A DNA stretch of 64,000 nucleotides from Marisa cornuarietis (lineage: Eukaryota; Mollusca; Gastropoda; Architaenioglossa; Ampullariidae). The notes under the pieces are model-generated. The model did no database searches. It saw only the letters and a list, made by a program, of their open reading frames with translations, and was not told the DNA's origin. The stretch covers positions 248,001 to 312,000 of the forward strand of contig SMMW01000519.1 in NCBI GenBank assembly GCA_004794655.1, read 5' to 3'. Numbering within the stretch: the stretch's first letter is position 1; each line of letters opens with the position of its first letter. Below, in pieces: positions 24,785-34,900 of the stretch. The translations under genes were made by a program, and so were the position numbers.

Positions 24785-25632
24785 TTCTTCCAAATGATTG
24801 GAAGGAGCTCATTTCTTCTTAGTCCTTTTTACCCCCAGTGGAGAATAGGGCCGCAACTACATCACGCCACCGGATCCGGTACTGGGCGTCCTTCCATAGT
24901 TGGGTCCCTGTCATCCCAGCTGCCTCCGCCTCGCCGTAGACCGATCTCCTCTATGTCTGTATGGGTCCCTCAAACCTGCGCCTCCCCTGTGGGTTCCAGT
25001 CCAGAGCTTGTTAAATTGTTAGCCGGCTTCCACAGGATGTGACTGATCCAGCCCTACTTCCACTTCTTGATGTCTTGGCTGGCAGGTTTTTGGTTGGTTC
25101 TCTCCCACAGGTCTTTATTAGAGATCTTCTCGGGCTATGGACTGATGTTGAGAATGTGACGCAGACATCTGTTGACGAATGTCTGAATCTTGCTGGTGAT
25201 GGTGTTTGTCACACGCCATGGCTCAGATCCATATAGAAGGACTGACTTTACGTTTGTGTTTAATGCCTTGGAGTTCCAGATGGGTCGCAGGATGTGGAAT
25301 GCAAGCCTGGCTTCATTTATTCGACTTCTTACGTCATCATCTGCACCTCCATCTTTGCTGACTATGCTTCCAAGGTAGGTGAAACGATCAATCTCTGTAA
25401 TACATTCCCCATGTAGTTGGAGTGGGGCTTCTTGCTTGTTGTTTACCAGCATCACCTCCCCCCTCTTGAATTTGATTGTCAGGCCAGTCGTCGCTGCTTT
25501 GTCTGAGAGCAGAGTGAGCTTGGTCTGTGCAAGTTTTTGTTTGTGGGACAACAGGCTGATGTCATCTGCAAAGTCGAGATCCTCAAGTTGCATGGAGAAG
25601 GTCCATTGAATGCCTATGTTGCTGTTAGAGGT
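24785..25632 (-). mobile_element. 3' half of an APE-type LINE split by the Gmr1 element
   Basis: The 152-codon frame 25135-25593 (minus) carries DLDFADDISLLSH (the catalytic box), YLGSIVSKDGGADDDVRSRI, ARLAFHILRPIWNSKAL and VKSVLLYGSEPWR, the thumb region of a LINE RT of the type often misannotated as 'craniofacial development protein 2-like'. Beyond a stop, decayed frames continue to about 24790 with DLWERTNQKPASQDIKKWKW-like text, matching the C-terminus. The 5' half is at 32777-34900; the two halves join across the LTR element. Clade (RTE or related) not resolved. Confidence 0.85.
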
Positions 25633-26445
25633 TGTCAGGAACGCACGGGACGTGTGGACAGGTCACACACAACACACACTGACCTCACAGCCTTCTTCAC
25701 GTGTCCTTTCACACAACAAAATACAAAGACCTGCACATGGGCTCGAACGTTTCTATTAATCGGGTGAACGTAAATCTATACTTTACTAAATAACAACAGA
25801 AAACTTCAGCACAAATATTCTACACTGAGTTTGCACCGAAACAAATATATCTAAGCAGTTTATATTAAAGTCCTTCAAGTTCTCTCTTCTTCTGTTGTTG
25901 GGGGGGGGGGAAAGGGTCGACACGGCAAACAGTTCCCCTCTTTCAGTCTTGCTCTCTGGCGTTGATCATACGGACAGCCTACATTCACCAAATAACTCCG
26001 ACAGTCTAACGGCAGACAAATGATCAAGTCAATAAAAATTCCACAGTAGGTAAATCCACACAGTTCTACGATCTTCTCAAGAGATCACACAGCAGTTGAG
26101 AAAGTTAATAAATCGAGGAACCACACAGTTAATATTTCTCCACACAGTTACTCTTTCTCCATACAGTTAATATTTCTTTACACCGTTAATATGTATCCAC
26201 ACAGTTACTATTTATCCACACAGTTGCTATTTCTTCACACAGTTAATATTAATCCACACAGTACTATTAATTCCAACCTCTGTACCAAATTCCTCTTTTT
26301 CCTAGACGCTCACGTCTGCTTCTTCTTCCAATTTCTACACAACGCCCCCTATCAACATTCAAACCAGGGGTCATAATCGCTATTCAATCAAGGGCGACAA
26401 CCTCGTTACTTCGACGTTCATGGGTGATAACACATGTTCATAACA
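25633..26445 (-). repeat. 3' LTR of the Gmr1-like element
   Basis: Begins TGTCAGGAACG and ends TTCATAACA (plus-strand reading), giving TG...CA ends. The polypurine tract abuts its 26445 end. It holds a U3 tandem repeat at about 26117-26275 with words such as CCACACAGTTAATATTT. A G run lies near 25900. Confidence 0.9.
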
Positions 26446-26460
26446 TTCCTCCCCTCCTAC
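26446..26460 (-). other. Polypurine tract of the Gmr1-like element
   Basis: On the minus strand the sequence GTAGGAGGGGAGGAA immediately precedes the 3' LTR. It is the plus-strand primer of reverse transcription and places the LTR edge at 26445. Confidence 0.85.
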
Positions 26461-26534
26461 AAAAAAAAATGTTCACATTTTTGCCTAACTATAATAGAAC
26501 TGTTACGTTCTAACGAAAAGATTATCTGACAGCC

Positions 26535-29500
26535 CTATGGAATTTCTTGATCCATTTCAGCCCTTGATAAGGCATCGGCTAATTTATTAGTGGTCCCCTT
26601 AATCGGCTGAATATCAAACTTAAACTCCTGGAGGGCTAAAGCCCACCGCATCACTCTGGCATTCTTATAAGGATTAGATGTGAGGAACGATAGGGGCTTG
26701 TGATCAGTATGTAGGGTAAACTGTCTCCCATACAAATATCTAGACAGCTTCAGAACAGACCATACTATGGCCAAACACTCTCTTTCTACTGTGCTGTATC
26801 TCTTCTCTCTATCCAGTAATTTTCTACTCACATATATGACGGGTAAGAAACTGTCATCATGGGGTTGGAGCAACACTGCCCCTAGCCCTACTGCACTAGC
26901 GTCAGTCTGCAGTAAGAACGGCAATGTAAAGTCTGGTAGCCTCAGAATGGGATAGCTTGAGAGGAGAACCTGGATCTTTTCTAAAGCAGATTTACACTCT
27001 GAAGTCCATTGAATAGATCGGGGCCTGTCTCCTTTCACGAGATCCGATATCGGTGCAATAACTTCAGAGAAGTTAGCGATGTATCTTCGGTAGTAGCTAA
27101 TGAGTCCAATGAGAGATCGAATCTGTTTCTTAGACCTAGGAGTCTGGATGTCAAGGATCTTTTGAATAAGGGATCGATCAGGTTTCATTATCCCTCGTCC
27201 TAACTGATGGCCTAGGTATAATATTTGTTGATAGCCGGCGTTGATTTTCGAAGGCCTGGCTGTCAGTTGGAATTTGGCTAGAGTCCTCAATACTCCTTGG
27301 AGATGCATTAGATGACTTTCCCAATCATCACTTCCGGTGAGTAAATCATCAAAGAAATGACGAGTGGCGTGTTTTTCCAAGTGTAGTGAACGCATAGCCC
27401 GGGCGAACGTGGCGGGAGCTGTTACTAAACCGAAAGGCATTCTGGTCCACTGAAAGAGGCCTTTAGTGGTTTGAAAGGCGGTCTTAGGACGGTCTTCCTT
27501 CTTAACGGGAATTTGCCAATACCCTTTTGTTAGATCAATTTTTGTGAAAAATTTTGCAGTCGCCAAACTGACGTATACGGCTTCCGGGTCGGGGATGGGT
27601 TCCGCATCAAACTGGGTGATTTGGTTCAGTGCTCGATAATCCACACAGAAACGCATCGTTCCGTCCCTTTTCTTTACTAGTAAAACAGGTGACGAGTATG
27701 GCGAGGTGGATGGTTCAATAACTCCTAGTTCTAACATAGAGTCCACTTCACTCTCGATTTGTTGTTGTAGAGCAAATGGGACTGGGTAGGGTTTTTGTTT
27801 TATTACCCTTTCTTCTATCAGTTTTATTTCATGTTCCACGTTCCCTTGGAACAAACCTGGTTGGGTGGTCAGTACATTTTCATATTGGTTGAAGATTTCT
27901 TGTAGTTCCAGTCGTCGAGGAGATGGTAATTCGGGGTCTATTTGTATGTCCTTGACACTTTCGCCAGCTGTGGGTGTTACTGTTGGTATGGTTGCAGGAT
28001 CAAAAGGTTCGGGTGGCTGAAGAATCGCCACATTACAGGAAATGGGTATGATAGGTATTCTAGGTGGCTGGTGAGGTTCTTTGGGATTGGACATGTGTTG
28101 CGGACAGAATTGGGAGGAAAGGATGTCGTCGAATTGGATAGGAAGAGGACATGAAGGGACCGGCTTAGAAGGTAAGAAACTGTTCTCAATGTTGTAGGTG
28201 AAGAGGGCTGATGGAACTTCTTCACGTCGATGGTATTGTTTCAGCATGTTTATGTGGTAGGTCTTCTCTTGCTTCTGAATTTTTAGCACATAATCCGGAT
28301 GGCGCTTCTGTATTACTAAATAAGGTCCTTTCCACTGCATTAGAAGTTTGTTTGCTTTCGTGGGCCTTAGCACCAATACTTCGTCTCCTTCCCTAAGTTG
28401 ACGTGGTACAGTCTTTTTGTCGTAATATCGCTTGCTATTTATTCTGGCATTTTCCGAGGTCTCTGCGGCTTGGTGCAGGGTCTCCCGCAGGATTGCCTTT
28501 AGGTCTAAAATGTACTGGAAGATAGATTTTTCTTCTGAAGTGGTTTGTTGCTCTTCCTTCCAGTGGGCTGCTAAAAGGTCCATAGGTCCTCTGACCTTTC
28601 GTCCGTATAACAATTCGAACGGTGAGAATCCGGTGGACGCATGCACTGACTCTCGACAGCCGAAGAGTAAAGCTGGTATGTACCTATGCCATTGCCTTGG
28701 TTCCTTTTCGATGACTCTTCGAATCATGGGTTTAAGCGTGCCATGAAATCGTTCGACACACCCATTTGTTTGAGCGTGATACGGGGTTGAATGCAAAGTC
28801 TTAATGGATAGAAGCTTCATGACTTCTTGCATCAGTTGAGATGTGAACTGGGAACCTCTGTCGGTAAGAATTTCCTGAGGAAATCCAACCCTACTGAAAA
28901 TTGTTAGTAAAGTCTCAGCTATTGTGACCGTGTCAATCTTTTTGATGGGTATGGCTTCTGGATATCTGGTGGCTACATCGATGAGAGTCAAGAGGTGGGT
29001 GTGTCCTTCTTCTGATGGTGGGTGAAGGGGTCCCACTAAGTCTACTGCTACTCTCAGGAAAGGCTCCTCTATGGTTGGGACCTTGACCATAGGCACCGGT
29101 CGAATTCTACCAGGAGCGGTGGTGCGTTGACAGACGTCACAGGTTTTACAGTAATTTCTAGTGTCTTTCCTTACATGGGGCCACCAAAACTTGCTTCTGA
29201 TGCGGTACAAAGTACTTCTGCATCCCATATGGCCTGCTAATGGATTATCATGAGCAAGTCGGAGAATGGTCTTTCTCAGGGTGGTCGGTACTACCAATTG
29301 TCTAGTAACTTCGTTTGACTGCCGAAAGAGACGATACAAAAGCTTGTTCTTGTAGCAAAAGTGCTCTTTCTGGTTGTTCGCTAGATCTTCATCATGTGCT
29401 ACCTCTTTTATTGTTGTGAGAGAGGGATCGCTCTGCTGTAGAGCAATTAGATCATTCCTCTTAATGTCCCATTGAATTGGTGGTAGAGTTATGGGTTGAG

Positions 29501-30260
29501 GTCCCTGCATCTGGCGTTGGAATTGCGCGCGAGTGGTAACCGCTGCTGTTAGTTCTGACTCTTTCTCTTGTACATCAAATACCACCCGTTTTGTACCTCT
29601 CACGTTTCCAATGATTAGGTCGACAACTGGATTTTCGATGACACAACATTTCAGGTCTCCACTGAAGAAAGGTGTCTCTACTGGAACACGTGCTAGAGGG
29701 AAGGTTTCAACCTTTCCACCAAAGGTAATACAAGATTGTTTCCCGTTCAGTCGGTCCTGTGGTTGAACCAAGGAGGCTCGTATACCGGAGATGGTTGCAC
29801 CTGAGTCGCGTAGCACCTTAACTTGCTGTCCCCTAATCCGTCCTGGATACAGATGTAGTTTACCCAATTCCTCCTCGTCGGTGACTGAACACATAATAGC
29901 AACATTGGCTGGGGTTGGGTTGCTCTCATTTTTCCAATTTCCATTTGTGTTATCTTGGGGTCTATAGCTTGGACAAACCTTCGCTATATGTCCAAGTCCT
30001 CCACAGTTGAAGCAGCGTCGTGGTGGTTTCCAACGATCAGGATGACAAGGGCTGTTTCGATCATATATGGTCGTTGGTGCTTCCTTCGGAACTGTTCTTA
30101 TTGGTGGGGAGTGGGGTGGAGTCCTCCATGATTCATTCCTTCTGTAGGGAGGAGTATTTCGTTGTCTTGAAGATCGAGGAGAAGTAAATTGGTGTCTGTC
30201 CTGCTTTGGGCGAGCTGGCGGTGAAGAAGGAGGAGTGGCTTGTCCCACATTTGCGAACAT
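26535..30260 (-). CDS. pol: Pol polyprotein of the Gmr1-like element (with zinc knuckle)
   Basis: An uninterrupted 1241-codon frame. A CCHC zinc knuckle (83-96, CFNCGGLGHIAKVC) is followed by an aspartic protease with DSGA at 152-155. Next is integrase: an HHCC zinc-binding part (His337, His344, Cys371, Cys374) and a catalytic core with Asp407, Asp467 and Glu503, exactly 35 residues between the last two. A GPY/F-like module follows near 641 (MQWKGPYLVI). The reverse transcriptase spans about 815-1000, with VDYRALNQ and the active site as FFDD at 969-972 rather than YxDD. RNase H runs from about 1100 (TDASAVGLGAVLLQ) to the end. Placing integrase before RT is the Gmr1 arrangement. The frame differs from gag, implying frameshifting or separate processing. 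The zinc knuckle is in this frame, so expression depends on the gag-pol junction near 30260. All catalytic residues appear intact. Confidence 0.95.
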   Translation of the reverse strand: MFANVGQATPPSSPPARPKQDRHQFTSPRSSRQRNTPPYRRNESWRTPPHSPPIRTVPKEAPTTIYDRNSPCHPDRWKPPRRCFNCGGLGHIAKVCPSYRPQDNTNGNWKNESNPTPANVAIMCSVTDEEELGKLHLYPGRIRGQQVKVLRDSGATISGIRASLVQPQDRLNGKQSCITFGGKVETFPLARVPVETPFFSGDLKCCVIENPVVDLIIGNVRGTKRVVFDVQEKESELTAAVTTRAQFQRQMQGPQPITLPPIQWDIKRNDLIALQQSDPSLTTIKEVAHDEDLANNQKEHFCYKNKLLYRLFRQSNEVTRQLVVPTTLRKTILRLAHDNPLAGHMGCRSTLYRIRSKFWWPHVRKDTRNYCKTCDVCQRTTAPGRIRPVPMVKVPTIEEPFLRVAVDLVGPLHPPSEEGHTHLLTLIDVATRYPEAIPIKKIDTVTIAETLLTIFSRVGFPQEILTDRGSQFTSQLMQEVMKLLSIKTLHSTPYHAQTNGCVERFHGTLKPMIRRVIEKEPRQWHRYIPALLFGCRESVHASTGFSPFELLYGRKVRGPMDLLAAHWKEEQQTTSEEKSIFQYILDLKAILRETLHQAAETSENARINSKRYYDKKTVPRQLREGDEVLVLRPTKANKLLMQWKGPYLVIQKRHPDYVLKIQKQEKTYHINMLKQYHRREEVPSALFTYNIENSFLPSKPVPSCPLPIQFDDILSSQFCPQHMSNPKEPHQPPRIPIIPISCNVAILQPPEPFDPATIPTVTPTAGESVKDIQIDPELPSPRRLELQEIFNQYENVLTTQPGLFQGNVEHEIKLIEERVIKQKPYPVPFALQQQIESEVDSMLELGVIEPSTSPYSSPVLLVKKRDGTMRFCVDYRALNQITQFDAEPIPDPEAVYVSLATAKFFTKIDLTKGYWQIPVKKEDRPKTAFQTTKGLFQWTRMPFGLVTAPATFARAMRSLHLEKHATRHFFDDLLTGSDDWESHLMHLQGVLRTLAKFQLTARPSKINAGYQQILYLGHQLGRGIMKPDRSLIQKILDIQTPRSKKQIRSLIGLISYYRRYIANFSEVIAPISDLVKGDRPRSIQWTSECKSALEKIQVLLSSYPILRLPDFTLPFLLQTDASAVGLGAVLLQPHDDSFLPVIYVSRKLLDREKRYSTVERECLAIVWSVLKLSRYLYGRQFTLHTDHKPLSFLTSNPYKNARVMRWALALQEFKFDIQPIKGTTNKLADALSRAEMDQEIP

Positions 30261-31215
30261 GATAGTTTCTGTTCGTCTTGCCGGAGATTTCTGGGGTGTG
30301 CTTGGCGATAACGTTCAGCACTGTCAATCATTTCATTAGCGTTCTGAAAATCTCTTTCTCTCAGAAATACGGCTAAATCTCTAGATACACTTTGCAGTAT
30401 TTGTTCTCTGACTAGCAGATCATGCAATCCTTCATAAGTTTTTTGGACTTTGGATAAGTCAATCCACCTGTTGAACAATCCGATTAGTTGGGCTTGAAAA
30501 GAATGCATTGACTCTTGAGATTGGGGTTTCACCGATCTAAATTTTTCTCTGTATCCTTCGGCTGTGCACTGAAACTTGAGTAATAGTTCTCTTTTGAGCA
30601 CATCATAATCCACGGGGCCCTGTACACATAGGTTATCATATAGCTGGAGGGCTTCTCCGTGAAAAGAAGTGGCGATTTGTAATGGCCAGATATCTCTGGT
30701 CCATTTAAGGGACTGCGCCTGAGCCTCAAATCGATTCAAAAATGCGTTGATATCGTCTTCGTCCTCTTTGAAGGCGGGGAGTTTATGTGTGAGTCCTTTT
30801 GGGGTTTGGTTCCCATTACTCCTCGTCGCGCTGGAATCGGTCTCTCTCTCTAAACGTAGTTTCTCTAATTCGAACTGACGCTCGGCCTCTCTTTCTCTTG
30901 CGGCCCTTTCAGCTTCTTTTTCTTTATCTATCCTGTCAGCTTCTTTTTCTTTGGCTATCCTGTCAGCTTCTTTTTCTTTAATCTTTCTGCTTCTTTCTCT
31001 CTGGCTAATCTTTCTGCTTCTTTCTCTCTGGCTAATCTTTCTGCTTCTTTCTCTCTGGCTAATCTTTCTGCTTCTTTCTCTCTGGCTAATCTTTCTGTAT
31101 ATCTGTCCTGCCTTTCAATGCACTGAAATACATACTTTGTAAGGGCTTCTTCTTTCAATCCCAACAGTTGTCCTTCTTTCATAAAGTCGGCTACCTCCCT
31201 AACGGATTCAGCCAT
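30098..31215 (-). pseudogene. gag: Gag of the Gmr1-like element, frameshifted, SCAN-like capsid
   Basis: The start is the ATG at 31215 (accATGG context; reads MAESVREVADFMK). An N-terminal charged, probably helical region has a 9-residue repeat (EAERLAREK, about 4-5 copies, coded by a 27-bp minisatellite at 30979-31096). At about 30980 a unit lacks 4 bases, which shifts the frame. Downstream, in a second frame (30739-30098), the capsid reads from AFLNRFEAQAQSLKW through YEGLHDLLVREQILQSVSRD and LAVFLRERDFQNANEMIDSA. That last part resembles the SCAN domain of vertebrate zinc-finger proteins, which is known to derive from Gmr1-type gag. The pol frame overlaps the end of gag. Because of the 4-base loss this copy should not make full-length Gag. 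Confidence 0.85.
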
Positions 31216-31959
31216 GGTTAACACCTATCCAACACAATTACTCTAGTGTGTTTACAAAAAGGGAGCACCCTACTATCTAAGCTTCTAATAAGGCAGAAAA
31301 TACAACCAGAATTGCAATAAGTCTAAGCTACTGGCATGTCAACATCAATCAGGCAAAAAAAATTATCTTCAAGGAATGCAACTGGGTTACAAAATAACAT
31401 CAATAGCAGTCTTAACTTGTTCAAAACTAGTCACTCAGATTTCTAGATCTATTAACAGTCCTAAAGTACCGTACGAGTACATCAAAATAATCCAAGGGCG
31501 ACAACTTATTCAAACATCCAATGACTTCACATAAATTAATAAGTGAACACGCAAGGCCCAGAATTATTTTTTTTTTATAAAAATAAAACAAGACAGATAA
31601 CTACAGGATAGAGAACATCCACTCTCACTTTCGGTTTCTGCATACACTTTCACACAGAATAGAGAGCTTGGAAAATAAAGACGAGAGGCAAAGTAGAAAC
31701 AGAGGCTAATTCCTTACTACGGGTAGAACTTTACACACCCGTAGACCCGTGAAGCTGGAGACGGGGATACTGCACCACGCCCAACATGTAACACTTAAAC
31801 ACTGAGCAAATATAAATAAGTACAACCGCTTTGCAAAATTCTCAAAGATAAATAATTAACTGCCAACCTTCTACCACTAAGTCCCAGGGGAATCACAAAC
31901 ACTGAATCGAAGACACACTTTCACCTGACTCTGTACCAAACGAAACAAACCCACGACAG
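31216..31959 (-). other. 5' leader of the Gmr1-like element
   Basis: About 740 bases between the primer-binding site and the gag ATG (minus-strand orientation). No coding frame. It would carry the packaging signal by analogy, which cannot be identified here. Confidence 0.7.
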
Positions 31960-31977
31960 ATCACGTCGGGGTCACCA
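31960..31977 (-). other. Primer-binding site matching tRNA-Trp
   Basis: The plus strand reads ATCACGTCGGGGTCACCA, ending one base before the LTR. This equals the 3' end of animal tRNA-Trp including CCA, so the minus-strand RNA would pair with that tRNA over 18 bases. Family assignment of the tRNA is from memory of its 3' end. Confidence 0.8.
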
Positions 31978-31978
31978 A

Positions 31979-32776
31979 TGTCAGGAACGCACGGACAGTG
32001 TGGACAGGTCACACACAACACACACTGACCTCACAGCCTTCTTCACGTGTCCTTTCACACAACAAAATACAAAGACCTGCACATGGGCTCCAACGTTTCT
32101 ATTAATCGGGTGAACGTAAATCTATACTTTACTAAATAACAACAGAAAACTTCAGCACAAATATTCTACACTGAGTTTGCACCGAAACAAATATATCTAA
32201 GCAGTTTATATTAAAGTCCTTCAAGTTCTCTCTTCTTCTGTTGTTGGGGGGGGGAAAGGGTCGACACGGCAAACAGTTCCCCTCTTTCAGTCTTGCTCTC
32301 TGGCGTTGATCATACGGACAGCCTACATTCACCAAATAACTCCGACAGTCTAACGGCAGACAAATGATCAAGTCAATAAAAATTCCACAGTAGGTAAATC
32401 CACACAGTTCTACGATCTTCTCAAGAGATCACACAGCAGTTGAGAAAGTTAATAAATCGAGGAACCACACAGTTAATATTTCTCCACACAGTTACTCTTT
32501 CTCCATACAGTTAATATTTCTTTACACCGTTAATATGTATCCACACAGTTACTATTTATCCACACAGTTGCTATTTCTTCACACAGTTAATATTAATCCA
32601 CACAGTACTATTAATTCCAACCTCTGTACCAAATTCCTCTTTTTCCTAGACGCTCACGTCTGCTTCTTCTTCCAATTTCTACACAACGCCCCCTATCAAC
32701 ATTCAAACCAGGGGTCATAATCGCTATTCAATCAAGGGCGACAACCTCGTTACTTCGACGTTCATGGGTGATAACA
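31979..32776 (-). repeat. 5' LTR of the Gmr1-like element, outer end missing
   Basis: Near-identical to the LTR at 25633-26445 but lacks the last 13 or so bases at the outer edge (no TTCATAACA). Sequence after GGTGATAACA at 32776 departs into LINE sequence. The U3 tandem repeat is present at about 32461-32620. Confidence 0.9.
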
Positions 32777-34900
32777 CCATGACAATTAGATGATTGTCGG
32801 CGAGAGGATGCAACCTTCCCTCACTCCAGTCCTCACTGCGAAGGGGTCAGTCTGCTTCCCCTGGCATGTTGAATCTTCATACAGCTGCTGGATTATGGCT
32901 ATTAACTTTGGTGGAAATCCATAGTGCTGCATCAACTTCCAGATGGTCTCCCTGTTTACGGAGCCAAATGCCTTCTCAAAATCCACAATGTAGTCATGTA
33001 GAGTCCGGACTGCCATTCGATGGAGTGTTCAATAATGATTCGCAGTGTAGCGATTTGGTCTCTGCATGATCTACCCTGCTGAAAGCCTGGCTGGTCTTGT
33101 TTCAGTCTCTTGTCTAAGGCATTTTTCAGTCTCTCCAGGGTGATTCTGGTCAGCATCTTTCTTGGAATGGACAGTAGCGCAATCCCGGGCCAGTTGCTAC
33201 ACTGGGTCAGGTCGCCTTTCTTGGGTAGCTTTACCACTTAGCTAAGCTTCCAGTCTTCTGGAACTTGCTCCTGCTCCAAAATTTCTGCAGCAGGGGGTGT
33301 AGCATCTCTGCTGCGGCTGTTGGGTCTGCCTTAAGTGCCTCTACAGGAATTCCATCTGAGCCTGCTGCTTTGCTAGTTTCAGACTTGATGGCTTTGATGA
33401 TTTCTGCCTTGGTTGGTGGGTTGGTGTTCGCATGGAGTTGCTCGGCGGCTGGGACAATGTCCAAAATTGTTGCTGGTGGTGGCCGGTTCAGTATTTCTAA
33501 AAAAATGTTTCGCCCAGCGAGATCTTTGTTCTTCATCACGGGTAATGACGCTGCCATTCTTATTTTTTTACTGGCCTGCATGCATTGGTTTTCTCCCTTC
33601 ATGACAGAGTTCTTGTAATTTCGTATAGTTTCTACATGTTATTTTGCCCACCCGCTTTTTCTGCCTCTTCTGTCATCCTGTTTGTGAACAGTCTCTTGCA
33701 GCCTCTTGCACTCTTCTTCACCTCTCGGTTCATCTCCCAGTACTTTGCTCTGAGTTCTTCTTTTTCCTGCTGCTCTTGACACTAGTTCGTCTTCTGCTTC
33801 AGCTCTTTCCTTTCCTCTTTTTCCAGGTCCTTAAAGTCAGCCATTCCTTGTACTGTTTCTCTTCCTTTTCCAGAACATGTGGGCAGGTATTTTTTCAGGT
33901 CTCCTGTAATCCTATCCAATGGTTGGCCACTGTTTCTTCAAGGAGACCATCCAGTGCCTCAAACCTGTTTTGACTTTACAGTTGAACTCTTCTTGTTTCC
34001 TGGGGTCTCAGAAAATGCATGCTGAATTTTTGCTGCGTTCTGTCCGATGAGTCACGTAAGGACCACAGCTTGATCTTCGATTTCCATCTGGTGAAGTCCT
34101 TGTGGTCTTGTGAATGGTCCTGTATGGAAAAACTGTGCTCTGTCTACAAGGTCATTGAACAAGCAGAAGTCTGTGAACAGCTCACCATACACATTGCAGT
34201 TGCCCACACCGTGCTTTCCCATTATGTGTTCGTTGTCTGTGTTATCTCCAACTTTAGCATTCATGTCGCCCATGATGATCTTCAGGTCTCGTCTTGGAGT
34301 ACGATCAACCAGCGCTTGTAGGGAGTTGTAAGCGTCATCCTGTTCCTCTTCTTTAGCTCCGTTGGTAGGTGCATAGTACTGGATGATAGTGATCTTTCTT
34401 CTTTTGGAGTTTGACCGATCTGACATGAGTCGTGGGGAAACTGGTTCTCATGCTATGAGTGCCCTTACAGCCTCCGGTGTCATCAGTACTGCTACTCCTT
34501 GTGTGTGGTCATGATCTGGATCTTCATGTCCAGAATAGATGATAGTCCACCTGGTCTCGCACATGCCGAGGAGCTTGATGCCATAACTCTTCATCTCATG
34601 GGATACATGAGCTGATATCCCTTTCTTAGGGTTCTGATGTTCCAGGTTCCTCTCCTGGTTTCTGACTTGGCCGTGAGAAGATGGGTCTGCTATCTGCCAT
34701 CACATCCAGGCTTTTGTTGTGGTAGTATTACAGCTGCAGTTTCTGTAGCAGGGGTTGTTTTATGGGGTGTGTGGTTGCTATTCCCACGCCCAACCCTCCT
34801 CCTTCATCCGGGCTTGGGACAGGCAGGTTACCCGAGAGGTTTCCAGGAGGAGTTTGGGAGGAGCTCAGTACAAAATAGTATTTTACAAAATGTGAATGAA
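32777..34900 (-). mobile_element. 5' half of the APE-type LINE (endonuclease and RT fingers/palm)
   Basis: On the minus strand, 34900-34050 reads as a decayed APE-type endonuclease: GIKLLGMCETRWT, then TIIQYYAPTNGAKEEE, then IIMGDMNAKVG (catalytic region). A later SPDG-containing motif is only found in another frame. The RT follows at 33602-32786: NPPTKAEIIKAIKS, SKAAGSDGIPVEALKAD, then LPKKGDLTQCSNWPGIALLS, DQPGFQQGRSCRDQIATL and FEKAFGSVNRETIW. It stops at GCILSPTI, where the Gmr1 element interrupts it. About 8 codons of RT (around the expected DWVMR motif) are missing at the junction. Multiple stops and shifts mark it as dead before or after insertion. Confidence 0.85.

Larger units (their letters stand above)
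25633..32776 (-). mobile_element. Gmr1-like Ty3/gypsy LTR retrotransposon, nearly intact
   Basis: A 7.1-kb element on the minus strand with two near-identical LTRs, a tRNA-Trp primer site, a polypurine tract, gag and one 1241-codon pol frame. Pol order is protease, integrase, reverse transcriptase, RNase H; that is the copia-like order known for the Gmr1 group, while the domain sequences are clearly gypsy-type. Only a few LTR differences were noticed (a base swap and small indels near 25647 versus 31993, one substitution near 25743, and the length of a G run), so the insertion is young. It is inserted in an APE-type LINE. A 4-base deletion in gag probably disables this copy. No envelope gene is present. 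Confidence 0.93.

Noticed and set aside
31960..31977. A tRNA-Trp gene fragment
   Set aside because: The match is only the 3' end with CCA next to an LTR; it is the primer-binding site, not a tRNA gene.
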